A DNA stretch of 64,000 bases from Bacillus alkalicellulosilyticus (GCF_002019795.1 NZ_KV917381.1:1857210-1921209); one strand, 5' to 3'; shown: positions 8,476 through 17,720, counted from the first letter of the stretch. A program made the numbers and translations. The notes: generated by a model not told the origin, from the sequence alone.

Positions 8476-9562
8476 TGGATGGGGGATTATTTTCATTTCA
8501 TTAAGCATTATATCAGGATGTGTTGAATCCAGAATTATAGATGAGTTAGCTCTAATCTACACAGTGGGGTTTGACATGACTGAAAATGATAACATTGAGT
8601 TAATGGTTACGTATCCGTCTTTTCTTGAACATGGAGAAGAAAGTGCTCTTTTTTCAGAAATTCTAACGGGGGAAAGTAAAACGATGAAAGGAGCTTTAGA
8701 TATTTTAGATACTAAAGCTCAGAAACCTTTAAAGTTAGGTCAAGTACGCCTTTTATTATATAGTGATGTCATTGCGCGAACAGGAATAGAAAGATATGTT
8801 GATACATTGTACCGTGATCCAGTTGTTGGGAATCGAATTCTATTAGCTCTTGTTGAAGGAGAAATGAAAGACATATTTGAAACAGCGGACGATGAACAAG
8901 ACCGTGTCGGGGTCCTACTGCCAGATTTAATCCACCATAATATTGAGAGACAAGTGATTCCTTTAACAAATTTACATTTGTTTTTATTCAGCATGTACAA
9001 TGATGGCCGGGATGCTTTCTTACCTATCATCAGTATAGATAATGATGAAGTAAAAATTATAGGAACCGGAATTTTTAAGAACGATAAATACGTCGAGAAA
9101 ATTAACTTAAAAGAATCGTTTGTGTTGAAACTTTTACTTGAAAAAGGAAAAGGGGGTTCACAAGAATATTCTCTTGATAATGAGGGAAGTACTGACTATG
9201 TTGTAGTTGAGAATATCCATTCAGAAACCATGGTAAAGGTTGATTCTTCGCAAGGAACTCCAACGTTTACATATGTTGTTGATATGAAAGGTGAAGTATC
9301 AGACTATACAGGAAACATGAACTTAGAAGATAAACATAACTTAGAAGTCATTGAACAATCAATTGTAGAAGAGTTACAACAAATGGCGAGTGGTTTAATT
9401 GTGAGATTCAAGGAAAAAGAAGTAGACCCGCTTGGCCTAGGAGAGCGCTATCGCAGTCAGAATAGACATTGGGATTCTAATGAATGGAATGAGATGTATT
9501 CCGCAATAACGGTTGATTTTGACTTTAATGTACGCGTGGCTACATCAGGGGTGATTGAATAA
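8465..9562 (+). CDS. gerAC: Spore germination receptor C subunit (GerAC lipoprotein)
   Basis: 365-residue lipoprotein subunit. The N-terminus MKRSGWGIIFISLSIISGC ends in a lipobox cysteine, and WPxxC-less GerAC features follow: VESRIIDELALIYTVGFDMT, then KAQKPLKLGQVRLLLYS and the long C-terminal domain ending in FDFNVRVATSGVIE. It would be diacylglyceryl-modified and held on the outer face of the spore inner membrane with the A and B subunits. It overlaps gerAB and closes the operon. No strong terminator follows; a sigma-G-like promoter for the next gene starts 18 bases downstream. Confidence 0.92.
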   Translation: MKRSGWGIIFISLSIISGCVESRIIDELALIYTVGFDMTENDNIELMVTYPSFLEHGEESALFSEILTGESKTMKGALDILDTKAQKPLKLGQVRLLLYSDVIARTGIERYVDTLYRDPVVGNRILLALVEGEMKDIFETADDEQDRVGVLLPDLIHHNIERQVIPLTNLHLFLFSMYNDGRDAFLPIISIDNDEVKIIGTGIFKNDKYVEKINLKESFVLKLLLEKGKGGSQEYSLDNEGSTDYVVVENIHSETMVKVDSSQGTPTFTYVVDMKGEVSDYTGNMNLEDKHNLEVIEQSIVEELQQMASGLIVRFKEKEVDPLGLGERYRSQNRHWDSNEWNEMYSAITVDFDFNVRVATSGVIE

Positions 9563-9579
9563 GTAATAATTTATTTTTT

Positions 9580-9610
9580 TGTATAACATTGGGAGATGTT
9601 AGGAATACTA
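9580..9610 (+). promoter_or_regulatory. Sigma-G-like promoter upstream of the M23 peptidase gene
   Basis: TGTATA at 9580-9585, an 18-base spacer and AATACTA at 9604-9610. Against the sigma-G consensus the -35 fits and the -10 misses one base (A for C). A small GATGG...CCATC hairpin lies between it and the start codon. Confidence 0.42.
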
Positions 9611-9685
9611 TAATTTCGTGTAAGAAGGAATAATGATGGTCAAGCCATCATACATTTTGGTGTAGCTAAATAAAAGGAGGAAATT

Positions 9686-10585
9686 ATGGTCGATTATGGA
9701 AAGCGGCTACTTATCGCCGCTGCAATCGCATTATTTCTTGGTATTTTATTCATGGGAGCTTCTACATCTTTTGCAAGTACTACAGTAGATGACGAGTTAT
9801 TACAATCAATGATTTGGCCTACAACAGGGGATGTCACCGATACTTATGGTACAAGAGGCGGTAGTCACTATGGAATTGATATAGGAGCACCTGAGGGGAC
9901 ACCCGTCTATTCAATTGAGAGTGGAGTGGTGTCCCGCTCCTATTACTCCGATACGTATGGCAATGTCATATTTATAGAACACCCAAACGGATTAGAAACG
10001 GTATATGCTCATTTGCATGAAAGGTACGTGGAAGAAGGGAACATTGTTGCTCTTGGTGAGGAAATTGGAACTGTCGGGAATACCGGTCGTTCATCGGGTG
10101 CTCATCTACACTTTGAAGTGCATGCAGGGAAATGGGATATTGAAAAATCAAATTCAATTGACCCGATGCTTGTATTAGCTGATGAGCCGAACTCTTATAT
10201 TGTAGTGGACGAGCCCACGGATGAAGAACTTCGAACAGTGTTATCTCAACGAAGTAGTGTAACGAGCGAAAATGGAAAAAAGGAAGGGCAAATAGAAACT
10301 AGCGTAGTTGTTTCAAAAGGAGACACGCTGTGGCATATCGCTAAAGAACACGGAGTAACAGTCGATGAAATTAAAAACTGGAACGACTTACCATCTGATA
10401 AAATAATAAAAGGACAAGCGTTAAAGTTGTTTTCTAAGGAAGAGCACATTCATATCGTGCAAAGTGGAGAAACGCTAACAGCGATTTCTTACGTATACGA
10501 TGTACCTGTCTCAAAAATCAAAACACTAAACGGACTATCAAACGATGTCATTTACCCAGGTCATGCCCTAAAAGTGAAAGACTAA
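9686..10585 (+). CDS. M23 (LytM) peptidase domain protein with two C-terminal LysM domains
   Basis: 299 residues. A hydrophobic N-terminal segment (about 7-31, ending SFAS) acts as signal peptide or anchor. Residues about 45-175 form an M23 metallopeptidase: SHYGIDIGAPEG gives the HxxxD zinc ligands, YAHLHE and SGAHLHFEVHAG the rest, so the zinc site looks complete and an active peptidoglycan endopeptidase is expected. Two LysM modules follow (SVVVSKGDTLWHIAKEHGV and HIVQSGETLTAISYVYDV). The ATG has RBS AAAGGAGG. The sigma-G-like promoter and position after gerABC suggest a forespore or spore-cortex role, which is inference. The stop codon lies inside the first hairpin of the 36-bp repeat array. 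Confidence 0.88.
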   Translation: MVDYGKRLLIAAAIALFLGILFMGASTSFASTTVDDELLQSMIWPTTGDVTDTYGTRGGSHYGIDIGAPEGTPVYSIESGVVSRSYYSDTYGNVIFIEHPNGLETVYAHLHERYVEEGNIVALGEEIGTVGNTGRSSGAHLHFEVHAGKWDIEKSNSIDPMLVLADEPNSYIVVDEPTDEELRTVLSQRSSVTSENGKKEGQIETSVVVSKGDTLWHIAKEHGVTVDEIKNWNDLPSDKIIKGQALKLFSKEEHIHIVQSGETLTAISYVYDVPVSKIKTLNGLSNDVIYPGHALKVKD

Positions 10586-10828
10586 CTAGACAAGGGTGAA
10601 CTTCCGTTGTCTAGTTAGTCAAAAGACAAGGGTGAACTTCCGTTGTCTAGTTAGTCAAAAGACAAGGGTGAACTTCCGTTGTCTAGTTAGTCAAAAGACA
10701 AGGGTGAACTTCCGTTGTCTAGTTAGTCAAAAGACAAGGGTGAACTTCCGTTGTCTAGTTAGTCAAAAGACAAGGGTGAACTTCCGTTGTCTAGGTAGTC
10801 GAAAGACAAGGGTGTACTTCCCTTGTCT
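10581..10828. repeat. Seven-unit tandem array of 36-bp hairpin repeats
   Basis: Units start at 10589, 10625, 10661, 10697, 10733, 10769 and 10805. The core is GACAAGGGTGAACTTCC, then GTTGTCTAGTTAGTC and AAAA. Units 2-5 are essentially identical; 6 and 7 diverge. Each unit folds as AGACAA...TTGTCT around an AAGGG/CCxTT inner stem with loop TGAACTT. The first has a longer 13-bp stem (ACTAACTAGACAA with TTGTCTAGTTAGT, 10581-10619) covering the peptidase stop codon. Unit length divisible by three keeps a frame open, which I take as accidental. Confidence 0.93.
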
Positions 10829-10840
10829 AGTGTGCGGAAT

Positions 10841-11027
10841 GCTATCGGACACCAGAGGCGCTATTTTGATGGAAAACACTGAAAATAAGGGTGTTAGGGA
10901 CACACGATCCCTTATTTCATTAAATGTCGCCCACCTTAGCAAAAAATCAGCAAATAGAGGAACCAGTGTCCGATATATTCAAAAATCACATCTTTTCGGT
11001 AAAATAAGCGCATCTGTGTCCGTTAGC
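10841..11027. repeat. 187-bp element with about 34-bp imperfect terminal inverted repeats (MITE-like)
   Basis: The left end runs GCTATCGGACACCAGAGGCG, then CTATTTTGATGGAAAA. The right end read in reverse complement runs GCTAACGGACACAGATGCGC, then TTATTTTACCGAAAAGA. The two match except at a few positions. Inside are a second inverted pair, AAATAAGGG (about 10882) with CCCTTATTT (about 10909), and another GTGTCCGAT at 10967. No coding sequence and no clear target-site duplication are seen. Confidence 0.65.
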
Positions 11028-11055
11028 AGGGCCAACACTATAGGTAGAAAAAAGA

Positions 11056-11101
11056 AGAGGGTGGGACAAAAGGTTAAAAACAACCTTTTGTCCCACCCTC
11101 T
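11056..11101 (-). terminator. Long perfect hairpin, probable serA terminator
   Basis: AGAGGGTGGGACAAAAGGTT at 11056-11075 is inverted as AACCTTTTGTCCCACCCTCT at 11082-11101. Read on the minus strand it is followed by TCTTTTTT, so it would terminate transcripts from serA, though about 240 bases beyond its stop codon. Its core is shared with hairpins at 21191, 30010 and 55741. Confidence 0.7.
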
Positions 11102-11129
11102 AAGCAATGAGCGAAACCGCCACTATCTT

Positions 11130-11265
11130 TTAAAGCAAGTTGTGAGTCTTTTTCACAACTTGCTGAAGTGAGTCTTTTTCACAACTTGCTGAAGTGAGTC
11201 TTTTTCACAACTTGCTGAAGTGAGTCTTTTTCACAACTTGCTGAAGTGAGTGGGTTTCTCACAAC
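11130..11265. repeat. 26-bp tandem repeats with hairpin potential
   Basis: GTGAGTCTTTTTCACAACTT followed by GCTGAA repeats exactly at 11142, 11168, 11194 and 11220, with a decayed fifth copy from 11246. The first copy is preceded by AGCAAGTT, giving a 12-bp stem AGCAAGTTGTGA with TCACAACTTGCT; the later copies keep the short GTGA/TCAC stem. Confidence 0.92.
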
Positions 11266-11337
11266 GGGCTTTGTGGCGAGTGAAGCCAGTGCAGATGTTT
11301 TAGCTAGTTCTGTCCCAGCCTCTTCTTTATTTGGTTC

Positions 11338-12912
11338 TTACAATTCGATTTTGTCTGCGAATAGGATATCTTCAATTCCTTGTAATGCTTCGATGATTTC
11401 GTCGCTTACTTCTTTATCGACAGCAACCATCATGATCGCTTCTCCGCCTTCTTCTTTACGTCCCACTTGCATTGTTGCAATGTTCACATTGTGTTCAGCA
11501 AGCAATTGACCGACACGACCGATAACACCTGGACGGTCAGAGTGTTGAATATAAATTAAATGTCCAGTAGGGTAGAAGTCAACATTGAATCCATTAATAG
11601 ATACGATACGAGGACCATATTCTTTTACGAATGTTCCTTTAAGGTCAAATGTACGGTTTTCACCGTGTACAACGGCATGAACGATATTAGAATAGCCGTA
11701 AGAGCTGTTTAAATGCTTTTCTCCGTAGACAATGCCACGTTCTTTAGCGATAAGTGCCGCATTTACATCATTAACACTAGCATCAACACGAGGCTGTAGG
11801 AAGCCAGCAATTAAGCTACGAGTTGTAATGGATGTTTCTAAATCGGTAACTGAACCACCGTAGAAAACTTCGATTTCTTGAACTGGCGTTTTCATGCACT
11901 GAGAAAGAATGTTCCCCATTGTTTTTGTTAATTCATAATAAGGCTTAACTTTTTCATATACTTCTTTAGAAAGGGTTGGTAAGTTAATTGAATTACTTAC
12001 TGGATTTCCTTCTAAGAAGCGAAGAACTTCTTCAGATACTTGAGATGCTACATTTAATTGAGCCTCAGTTGTAGATGCTGCAATGTGAGGAGTTGCAATG
12101 ACATTATCAAATGCGATTAAATCATTGTCAGTTGCAGGCTCTTCTTCAAACACGTCAAGAGCTGCACCAGCAACATGACCCGTTTCTAAATAGTGCTTTA
12201 AAGCTTGCTCATCGATGATTCCACCACGTGCACAGTTAATTAAGAAAACACCTTTTTTCGTTTTTCCGATGTTCACCATTCCAAGTAACCCTTTAGTTTC
12301 TTTCGTTAATGGTGTATGAACTGTGATAATATCAGCATTTTCAAGTACTTCATCAAGAGAAGCAGGAGTTACTCCGATTTTTTCAGCACGAGCTTGAGTT
12401 AAAAATGGGTCAAACACTAAAGATTCCATTTCAAAAGCAGCTGCACGTTTTGCTAACTGAGTACCAATACGTCCAAATCCAACAATTCCAAGTTTTTTAC
12501 CGTAAAGTTCAATACCTTGGAATGCTTTACGATTCCACTGTCCACCTTTAATAGAAGCATTTGCTTGAGGAATGTTACGTGCTAAAGATGCAATCATAGC
12601 AAATGTATGTTCAGCCGTTGAAATTGTATTTCCGTCTGGAGCATTAACTACGACGACACCATGTTTTGTAGCCGCATCAATATCGATATTATCAACACCA
12701 ACCCCGGCACGAGCAACAATTTTCAGATTAGGCATTTTTGCGAAGACTTCTGCAGTAACCGTTGTTCCACTTCGTACGATTAAGGCATCGAACGTATCAA
12801 GTGTATCTTCAACTTCGTTTACATTTTTCTCAACAATATTTACATTGTCACTCTCTAATAAAGGTAATAAACCTTCTTTACTCATTGGGTCGGATACAAG
12901 AATATTATACAT
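11338..12912 (-). CDS. serA: D-3-phosphoglycerate dehydrogenase
   Basis: Catalyses the first step of serine synthesis, NAD-dependent oxidation of 3-phosphoglycerate. Order: substrate domain, NAD-binding fold ([21 protein letters not shown]), [15 protein letters not shown], catalytic histidine region [16 protein letters not shown], an intervening ASB-type domain, and a C-terminal ACT domain ([29 protein letters not shown]). I chose ATG 12912 (MYNILVSDP, 524 residues, the usual family length) because AGAAAGGAAG lies 7 bases upstream. An in-frame ATG at 12963, also with a good RBS (AAGGAGAG), would add 17 residues. Expression is expected to follow tRNA charging through the upstream T-box leader. 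Confidence 0.95.
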   Translation of the reverse strand: MYNILVSDPMSKEGLLPLLESDNVNIVEKNVNEVEDTLDTFDALIVRSGTTVTAEVFAKMPNLKIVARAGVGVDNIDIDAATKHGVVVVNAPDGNTISTAEHTFAMIASLARNIPQANASIKGGQWNRKAFQGIELYGKKLGIVGFGRIGTQLAKRAAAFEMESLVFDPFLTQARAEKIGVTPASLDEVLENADIITVHTPLTKETKGLLGMVNIGKTKKGVFLINCARGGIIDEQALKHYLETGHVAGAALDVFEEEPATDNDLIAFDNVIATPHIAASTTEAQLNVASQVSEEVLRFLEGNPVSNSINLPTLSKEVYEKVKPYYELTKTMGNILSQCMKTPVQEIEVFYGGSVTDLETSITTRSLIAGFLQPRVDASVNDVNAALIAKERGIVYGEKHLNSSYGYSNIVHAVVHGENRTFDLKGTFVKEYGPRIVSINGFNVDFYPTGHLIYIQHSDRPGVIGRVGQLLAEHNVNIATMQVGRKEEGGEAIMMVAVDKEVSDEIIEALQGIEDILFADKIEL

Positions 12913-13090
12913 GTTTAAACTTCCTTTCTGTTCTGTTGGTTCAATAACAGCTTGTTTCATCATTTCTCTCCACTCTCCTTATTTTCATATAAAGTACTAA
13001 AGTTATACAAAATGACCTCTTCTTCTTTCTATTTTTAAAGAAATCATTTTTTATCGGAAGGGGTGTCCGGCTTTTATGTAAGCGCTACAA

Positions 13091-13325
13091 TAAAAAAAAC
13101 TTCCCCCCACACGACATTGTCGTGAGGGGCGGAAGTATTGCTTTCCGCGGTACCACCCTCGTTCACATGTGCATTGCTGTACATGCCTTAAGGAGAATTA
13201 TCTCCAAGGTAACGGATTCACCGTATGCTCCTACTTAGTTCAAAGCATCAACTCCGAAGTGCTTTTCCAAAATGGCCCAAACTAGTTTTCACCTACCACT
13301 AGCTCTCTGAATTGGAACAAATTTT
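13091..13325 (-). promoter_or_regulatory. T-box leader of serA
   Basis: On the minus strand the antiterminator motif AGGGTGGTACCGCGG occupies 13159-13145, preceded by stem I features (GAGAGCTAGTGGTAGGTGA near 13310-13290) and followed by a terminator, ACTTCC...GCCCCTCACGACA/TGTCGTGTGGGG...GGAAGT with a run of eight T (13136-13092). Uncharged tRNA would favour antitermination and serA expression. By context it should sense tRNA-Ser; a TCG in CACTTCGGAGT could be the specifier, but I could not fold stem I reliably. Confidence 0.92.
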
Positions 13326-13365
13326 CATTCTTCATCATTGTTTTTTAAATTTCTAATTGTTTGAT

Positions 13366-13395
13366 AATTTACCATATTAAAAGGCTTTCTGTCAA
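13366..13395 (-). promoter_or_regulatory. Possible sigma-A promoter of the serA T-box transcript
   Basis: Minus strand TTGACA (13395-13390), an 18-base spacer, then TAAATT (13371-13366), about 40 bases before the first T-box structure. The -35 is perfect, the -10 is weak. Confidence 0.5.
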
Positions 13396-13449
13396 TGGCT
13401 TTTCATCTTTTTAAAAATTTAGACATAAAGTAAAGTAAGGAGGGAGAGT

Positions 13450-14511
13450 ATGAATACGTATACAGTAAAAAAAGGCGATACGATTGCAAAGGTTGCAGAA
13501 AAACTAAATATAAGACCGATTGAGTTGCTATTGGTAAATCCACACCTTTTAGATGTTACTGATTATATTTTTCCAAATCAAGTGTTAACTATTCCTGATA
13601 GCCAAGCAAATGTATTAAAAAGTCCTTTTATCTGTCGGTCAGAATACGGACCTACTGATGTTTATAAAGAGATTGATGAGATAAAAAGAAATTATTCGAA
13701 TAAGATGACAGTAGAAACGATTGGAAAATCAGTTATGGGGCAACCAATCCACTTATTAAAAATAGGCACAGGAAAAAAACAAATATTTTATTCAGGTGGA
13801 TGGCATGCCAATGAATGGCATACAACCAAGTTTCTAATGACTTTTGTAAATCAGCTTTTATTACATGTAAAACAAAACAAAGAAATGGCTGGTTATCCTG
13901 TTTCAAAAATACTAGATGATGTTACATTGTATGTGGTTCCGTTAGTGAATCCAGATGGGGTTGAGCTTGTACATCAAGGGATTTATCCAGAACATCCTTA
14001 CTATAATCAGGTGCTAGAAATTAATAAAGGTGCGCTTCGCTTTGAACATTGGTCGAGTAATATCCGTGGTGTTGATTTAAACCATCAGTGGCCCGCAGGA
14101 TGGGAGATTGAAGCAGAGGAAAGTCCTCAACATCCTTGGCCGCGTCATTATAGTGGAACAGGCCCATTAACTGAGCCAGAAGCTAAAGCGATCTATACTC
14201 TTACAAAAGATAATAATTTTGCGTATGTTCTTGCTTTCCATTCTCAAGGTCAAGTCATCTATTGGGGGTATCGAGGATTAGAACCAAAAGAAAGTGAAGA
14301 GATGGTGACTAAACTATCATTGGCCAGTTCCTATTTGCCTGTGCATACCGCTGATAGTGATGGAGGCTATAAAGACTGGTTTATCCAAGAAACAGGTCGT
14401 CCAGGTTTTACAATAGAAGTGGGTGTTGGTACAAATCCGTTGCCATTTTCAGCTTTCTCAGAGATATGGTCTAACAATGTTTGTTTGGCACTCGAAGGGT
14501 TAGTGTTATAG
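13450..14511 (+). CDS. LysM-M14 zinc carboxypeptidase (gamma-D-glutamyl-diamino acid peptidase type)
   Basis: 353 residues. An N-terminal LysM module (residues 2-48, YTVKKGDTIAKVAEKLN) is joined to an M14 carboxypeptidase domain. Zinc ligands are His119 and Glu122 (GGWHANEWHT) and His264 (AFHSQGQ), and Glu323 (FTIEVGVG) is the catalytic base, so the site is complete. This architecture matches gamma-D-glutamyl-L-diamino-acid endopeptidase I and YqgT-like proteins that cut peptidoglycan stem peptides. No signal peptide is visible, which fits enzymes acting on recycled muropeptides or inside the mother cell. The start ATG has RBS AAGGAGGGAG. Confidence 0.88.
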   Translation: MNTYTVKKGDTIAKVAEKLNIRPIELLLVNPHLLDVTDYIFPNQVLTIPDSQANVLKSPFICRSEYGPTDVYKEIDEIKRNYSNKMTVETIGKSVMGQPIHLLKIGTGKKQIFYSGGWHANEWHTTKFLMTFVNQLLLHVKQNKEMAGYPVSKILDDVTLYVVPLVNPDGVELVHQGIYPEHPYYNQVLEINKGALRFEHWSSNIRGVDLNHQWPAGWEIEAEESPQHPWPRHYSGTGPLTEPEAKAIYTLTKDNNFAYVLAFHSQGQVIYWGYRGLEPKESEEMVTKLSLASSYLPVHTADSDGGYKDWFIQETGRPGFTIEVGVGTNPLPFSAFSEIWSNNVCLALEGLVL

Positions 14512-14512
14512 C

Positions 14513-14561
14513 GATGATAATCGGGTGGTGCCAGGCACCACCCGATTACCCGATTATCATC
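14513..14561 (+). terminator. Nested palindromic hairpin after the M14 gene
   Basis: GATGATAATCGGG (14513-14525) pairs with CCCGATTATCATC (14549-14561). Inside it TGGTGCC and GGCACCA pair, and an extra CCCGATTA copy offers an alternative inner pairing with AATCGGG. A run of ten A follows rather than T, so it is not a standard terminator on the plus strand; it may act with the following hairpin. Confidence 0.55.
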
Positions 14562-14568
14562 CAAAAAA

Positions 14569-14600
14569 AAAATGACCGAGTAAATGTTCTCGGTCATTTT
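14569..14600 (-). terminator. Terminator of the ferredoxin gene
   Basis: Minus strand AAAATGACCGAG pairs with CTCGGTCATTTT across an 8-base loop and is followed by a long T-run (14570-14562, complement of the A-run). Confidence 0.8.
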
Positions 14601-14606
14601 AAGGTT

Positions 14607-15156
<550 letters not shown>

Positions 15157-16212
15157 ATGACAATAATTGAGGGAATATTTCTTACAATCGCTAATCAGTT
15201 TGCCGGCAATCGATCGATATATGGAATTTATCATTTACTAAAAGGAAAACGGTCATCTCAAACGATTCAGGATGGATACTTATTTCATTGTCATCATTTG
15301 TTTGGTGTGATCCCATACATCACTAGGGAGACAATATTGAGCGTGAAAGAGGAACTACTCCAAAAGGAAATGATTATTTCTATAGAAGAAGACAGAGTAA
15401 TGCTTACAGAATTCGGCGAGGAGTACAAGCGTACATTTTTAGAAAAGAATTCGTATATATCGTCGTTACAGGGTTGGAAGCATAAAGACATAGACCTGAT
15501 TTTTTGGCAACGCCTTTCTTTGTATATCCAATGTTTGTCAATGTTTGAAGCGGGACAAACATCCTTTATTCCTATTACTAAAAATCAAACGGTATTGACC
15601 TGGGTAAAACAACATTTCCCTGCAAATAAGAAGGAACAAACAAACCAACTAAGGAGACTATACCTTGAATTGCATCGATTCTTAAAAGAAATTGAACCAG
15701 TACAAGCTGTACTCTTTACAAAAAAGGTAACGGGCTATCAACAAATCGGGTTAACTACAGAACAAATCAGTGAAGAGCTTAATCTTACTAAAGAAGAGGT
15801 TCGATTACGATTTTTTGCATTAATCCACTCGTTACTGGATTATATTTCTGCTCATCAAGAAAGTTGTCCATTGCTTAGGGAGGTGTCTGAACAAAAAAGG
15901 AAGACCTTTCACCTAACCACTACAGCTACGGTAACGTACTCATTCGTTAAAAAGGGAAAAACAATATCTGAAATTGCATCAGAACGAAAGTTAAAACAAA
16001 ATACAATCGAAGACCATATTGTAGAAATTGCAATTGAAGACCCTTTATTTTCGATAACCTCTTATCTGACAGATGAACAAAAAATGCAGATTGAAAATGC
16101 GGTAAGAGAAAAGAAGACAAAAAGATTACGGGACATTAAGGCACACGTGGACCCTGAAATCACTTATTTTCAAATTAGACTTGTATTAACGAGAATGGAG
16201 GTAATGAAGTGA
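15157..16212 (+). CDS. ypbB: YpbB helix-turn-helix protein preceding RecQ
   Basis: 351-residue cytoplasmic protein paired with recQ in Bacilli. Two helix-turn-helix-like stretches are visible in the C-terminal half: GLTTEQISEELNLTKEEVRLR and a helicase-type HTH (TVTYSFVKKGKTISEIASER, then KLKQNTIEDHIVEI). The latter kind occurs at the C-terminus of RecQ helicases, so YpbB may supply in trans what the short RecQ lacks; that is inference. The ATG has GGAAGG upstream, and its stop overlaps the recQ GTG by 4 bases, indicating coupled translation. Confidence 0.85.
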   Translation: MTIIEGIFLTIANQFAGNRSIYGIYHLLKGKRSSQTIQDGYLFHCHHLFGVIPYITRETILSVKEELLQKEMIISIEEDRVMLTEFGEEYKRTFLEKNSYISSLQGWKHKDIDLIFWQRLSLYIQCLSMFEAGQTSFIPITKNQTVLTWVKQHFPANKKEQTNQLRRLYLELHRFLKEIEPVQAVLFTKKVTGYQQIGLTTEQISEELNLTKEEVRLRFFALIHSLLDYISAHQESCPLLREVSEQKRKTFHLTTTATVTYSFVKKGKTISEIASERKLKQNTIEDHIVEIAIEDPLFSITSYLTDEQKMQIENAVREKKTKRLRDIKAHVDPEITYFQIRLVLTRMEVMK

Positions 16213-17720
16213 GTTCTCTTGAATCCGCATTGAAACGATTTTTTCAGTATGACCAGTTTCGAGAAGGGCAAAAGCAAGTAATCGAAGCCGTTTTAGCGGG
16301 TGATGATGTTCTTGCAATGCTACCGACAGGAACAGGAAAATCGATTTGTTATCAATTGCCGGCACTTTTGCTTGAGGGAACGGCCATTATTGTTTCCCCT
16401 TTATTATCATTAATGGAGGACCAGGTCCAACAATTACATAGCATTGGTCTAAAAAAAGCAGTAGCTTTAAATAGTTTTCTTTCTTGGGAAGAACGGATTA
16501 AAGTAGTCAATCAACTACATCTTTATAAACTAGTTTATGTTTCTCCAGAAGTTCTGCAATCTTCTTTTGTTATTCAAAAGCTAAAAACAATGCAGATTTC
16601 TCTCTTTGTGATAGATGAAGCTCATTGTATTTCGCAATGGGGACATGAATTTCGTACAGACTATTTAAAGTTAACTCAAGTTCGAACGATGTTACAGCGA
16701 CCACCCTGCTTAGCATTAACAGCAACGGCTACAAAGGAGATTCAAACAGATATTATTCATCATCTACAATTAACGAACGAAACTCGATTGCTATACTCAG
16801 TAGACCGTCCAAACATAGCAATTGCAGTTGAAAAGCTTGAAACAATAAATGATAAGGTATCGATATTAACGAAATATGTCAGTGAGCTTCAGGGCCCTGG
16901 TATGATTTATTTTTCAAGTCGCGCTTGGGCTGAAAAGATGGCCATGCATCTAAGGGATCAGGGGATTGACAATGTAGCGTACTATCATGGTGGTTTAAGT
17001 CAAGAAGACCGAATTCTTATCCAGCAACAATTTATGAATGAACAACTGCAAATTATTTGTTGTACGAATGCGTTTGGGATGGGGATTAATAAAAATAATG
17101 TGAGGTTTGTGATTCATTTTCATTATCCTAATCAGATTGAGTCCTATCTTCAAGAAATCGGAAGGGCGGGGCGTGACCAACAAAATAGCATTGCGATTCT
17201 CCTCTATTGTGAAGAGGATCAAGTATTACCGTTAAGTCTAATCGACCATGAATTTCCCACAGTAGAACAACTTAGGATAGTCCTTTCTTTTTTAAGTCAA
17301 GTTGAGCGGCTTGAAAAAGGAGACGATCTTCTCTTACAACAAACGGCCAATCTTGAAGAGACAGTGTGGCGTTTTATTCAATATCATCTAGAAGAACAAA
17401 ATGTATTGGTGGATGGAGTCGTTAGTATTAAAGGAAGAGAACAAGAAATGGTTGAACTATTTGAACGTAAAATAAAGGAAAGGGTAAAGCATAAGGCAAA
17501 GAAATTATCTGAGATTGAAGAATGGATTTATAGTTCTTCATGTAAAAGAACAGGATATTTACACCTTTTTGATCAAACTCTAATAAACAAACCTGAACAA
17601 TGTTGTACGGAATGTGGGATTGAATTGGACATTTATCGTAAAACTGGAGAAAATAGAAATGAGAAAAAGATCGAAATATCAAACTGGGAATTACAGTTAA
17701 AACAAATTTTTCATCAATAA
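16209..17720 (+). CDS. recQ: RecQ-family ATP-dependent DNA helicase, short form (RecS)
   Basis: 503-residue 3'-5' DNA helicase for recombination and fork repair. Motif I is LPTGTGKSICYQLP (about 38-51), motif II VIDEAHCISQWGHEF, motif III ALTATAT, then the helicase-C part with YYHGGLSQEDR and EIGRAGRDQQN. A zinc-binding segment near the C-terminus keeps cysteines (SSSCKRTGYL, CCTECG). No HRDC domain follows, so it matches the short RecS type of B. subtilis. It starts with GTG behind GGAGGTAATGAA, overlapping ypbB. Confidence 0.93.
   Translation: MSSLESALKRFFQYDQFREGQKQVIEAVLAGDDVLAMLPTGTGKSICYQLPALLLEGTAIIVSPLLSLMEDQVQQLHSIGLKKAVALNSFLSWEERIKVVNQLHLYKLVYVSPEVLQSSFVIQKLKTMQISLFVIDEAHCISQWGHEFRTDYLKLTQVRTMLQRPPCLALTATATKEIQTDIIHHLQLTNETRLLYSVDRPNIAIAVEKLETINDKVSILTKYVSELQGPGMIYFSSRAWAEKMAMHLRDQGIDNVAYYHGGLSQEDRILIQQQFMNEQLQIICCTNAFGMGINKNNVRFVIHFHYPNQIESYLQEIGRAGRDQQNSIAILLYCEEDQVLPLSLIDHEFPTVEQLRIVLSFLSQVERLEKGDDLLLQQTANLEETVWRFIQYHLEEQNVLVDGVVSIKGREQEMVELFERKIKERVKHKAKKLSEIEEWIYSSSCKRTGYLHLFDQTLINKPEQCCTECGIELDIYRKTGENRNEKKIEISNWELQLKQIFHQ

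Noticed and set aside
10589-10828. CRISPR array
   Set aside because: Units are contiguous 36-bp tandem copies with no unique spacers, and no cas genes are near.
10596-11171. A 191-codon open frame with 12-residue repeats (FRCLVSQKTRVN)
   Set aside because: It is the 36-bp DNA array read in a frame that stays open because the unit is a multiple of three. There is no properly spaced RBS, and it runs on into the MITE-like element and a hairpin.
11246-11509. 87-codon plus-strand frame beginning in the 26-bp repeats
   Set aside because: Most of it is antisense to the conserved ACT domain of serA; no RBS.
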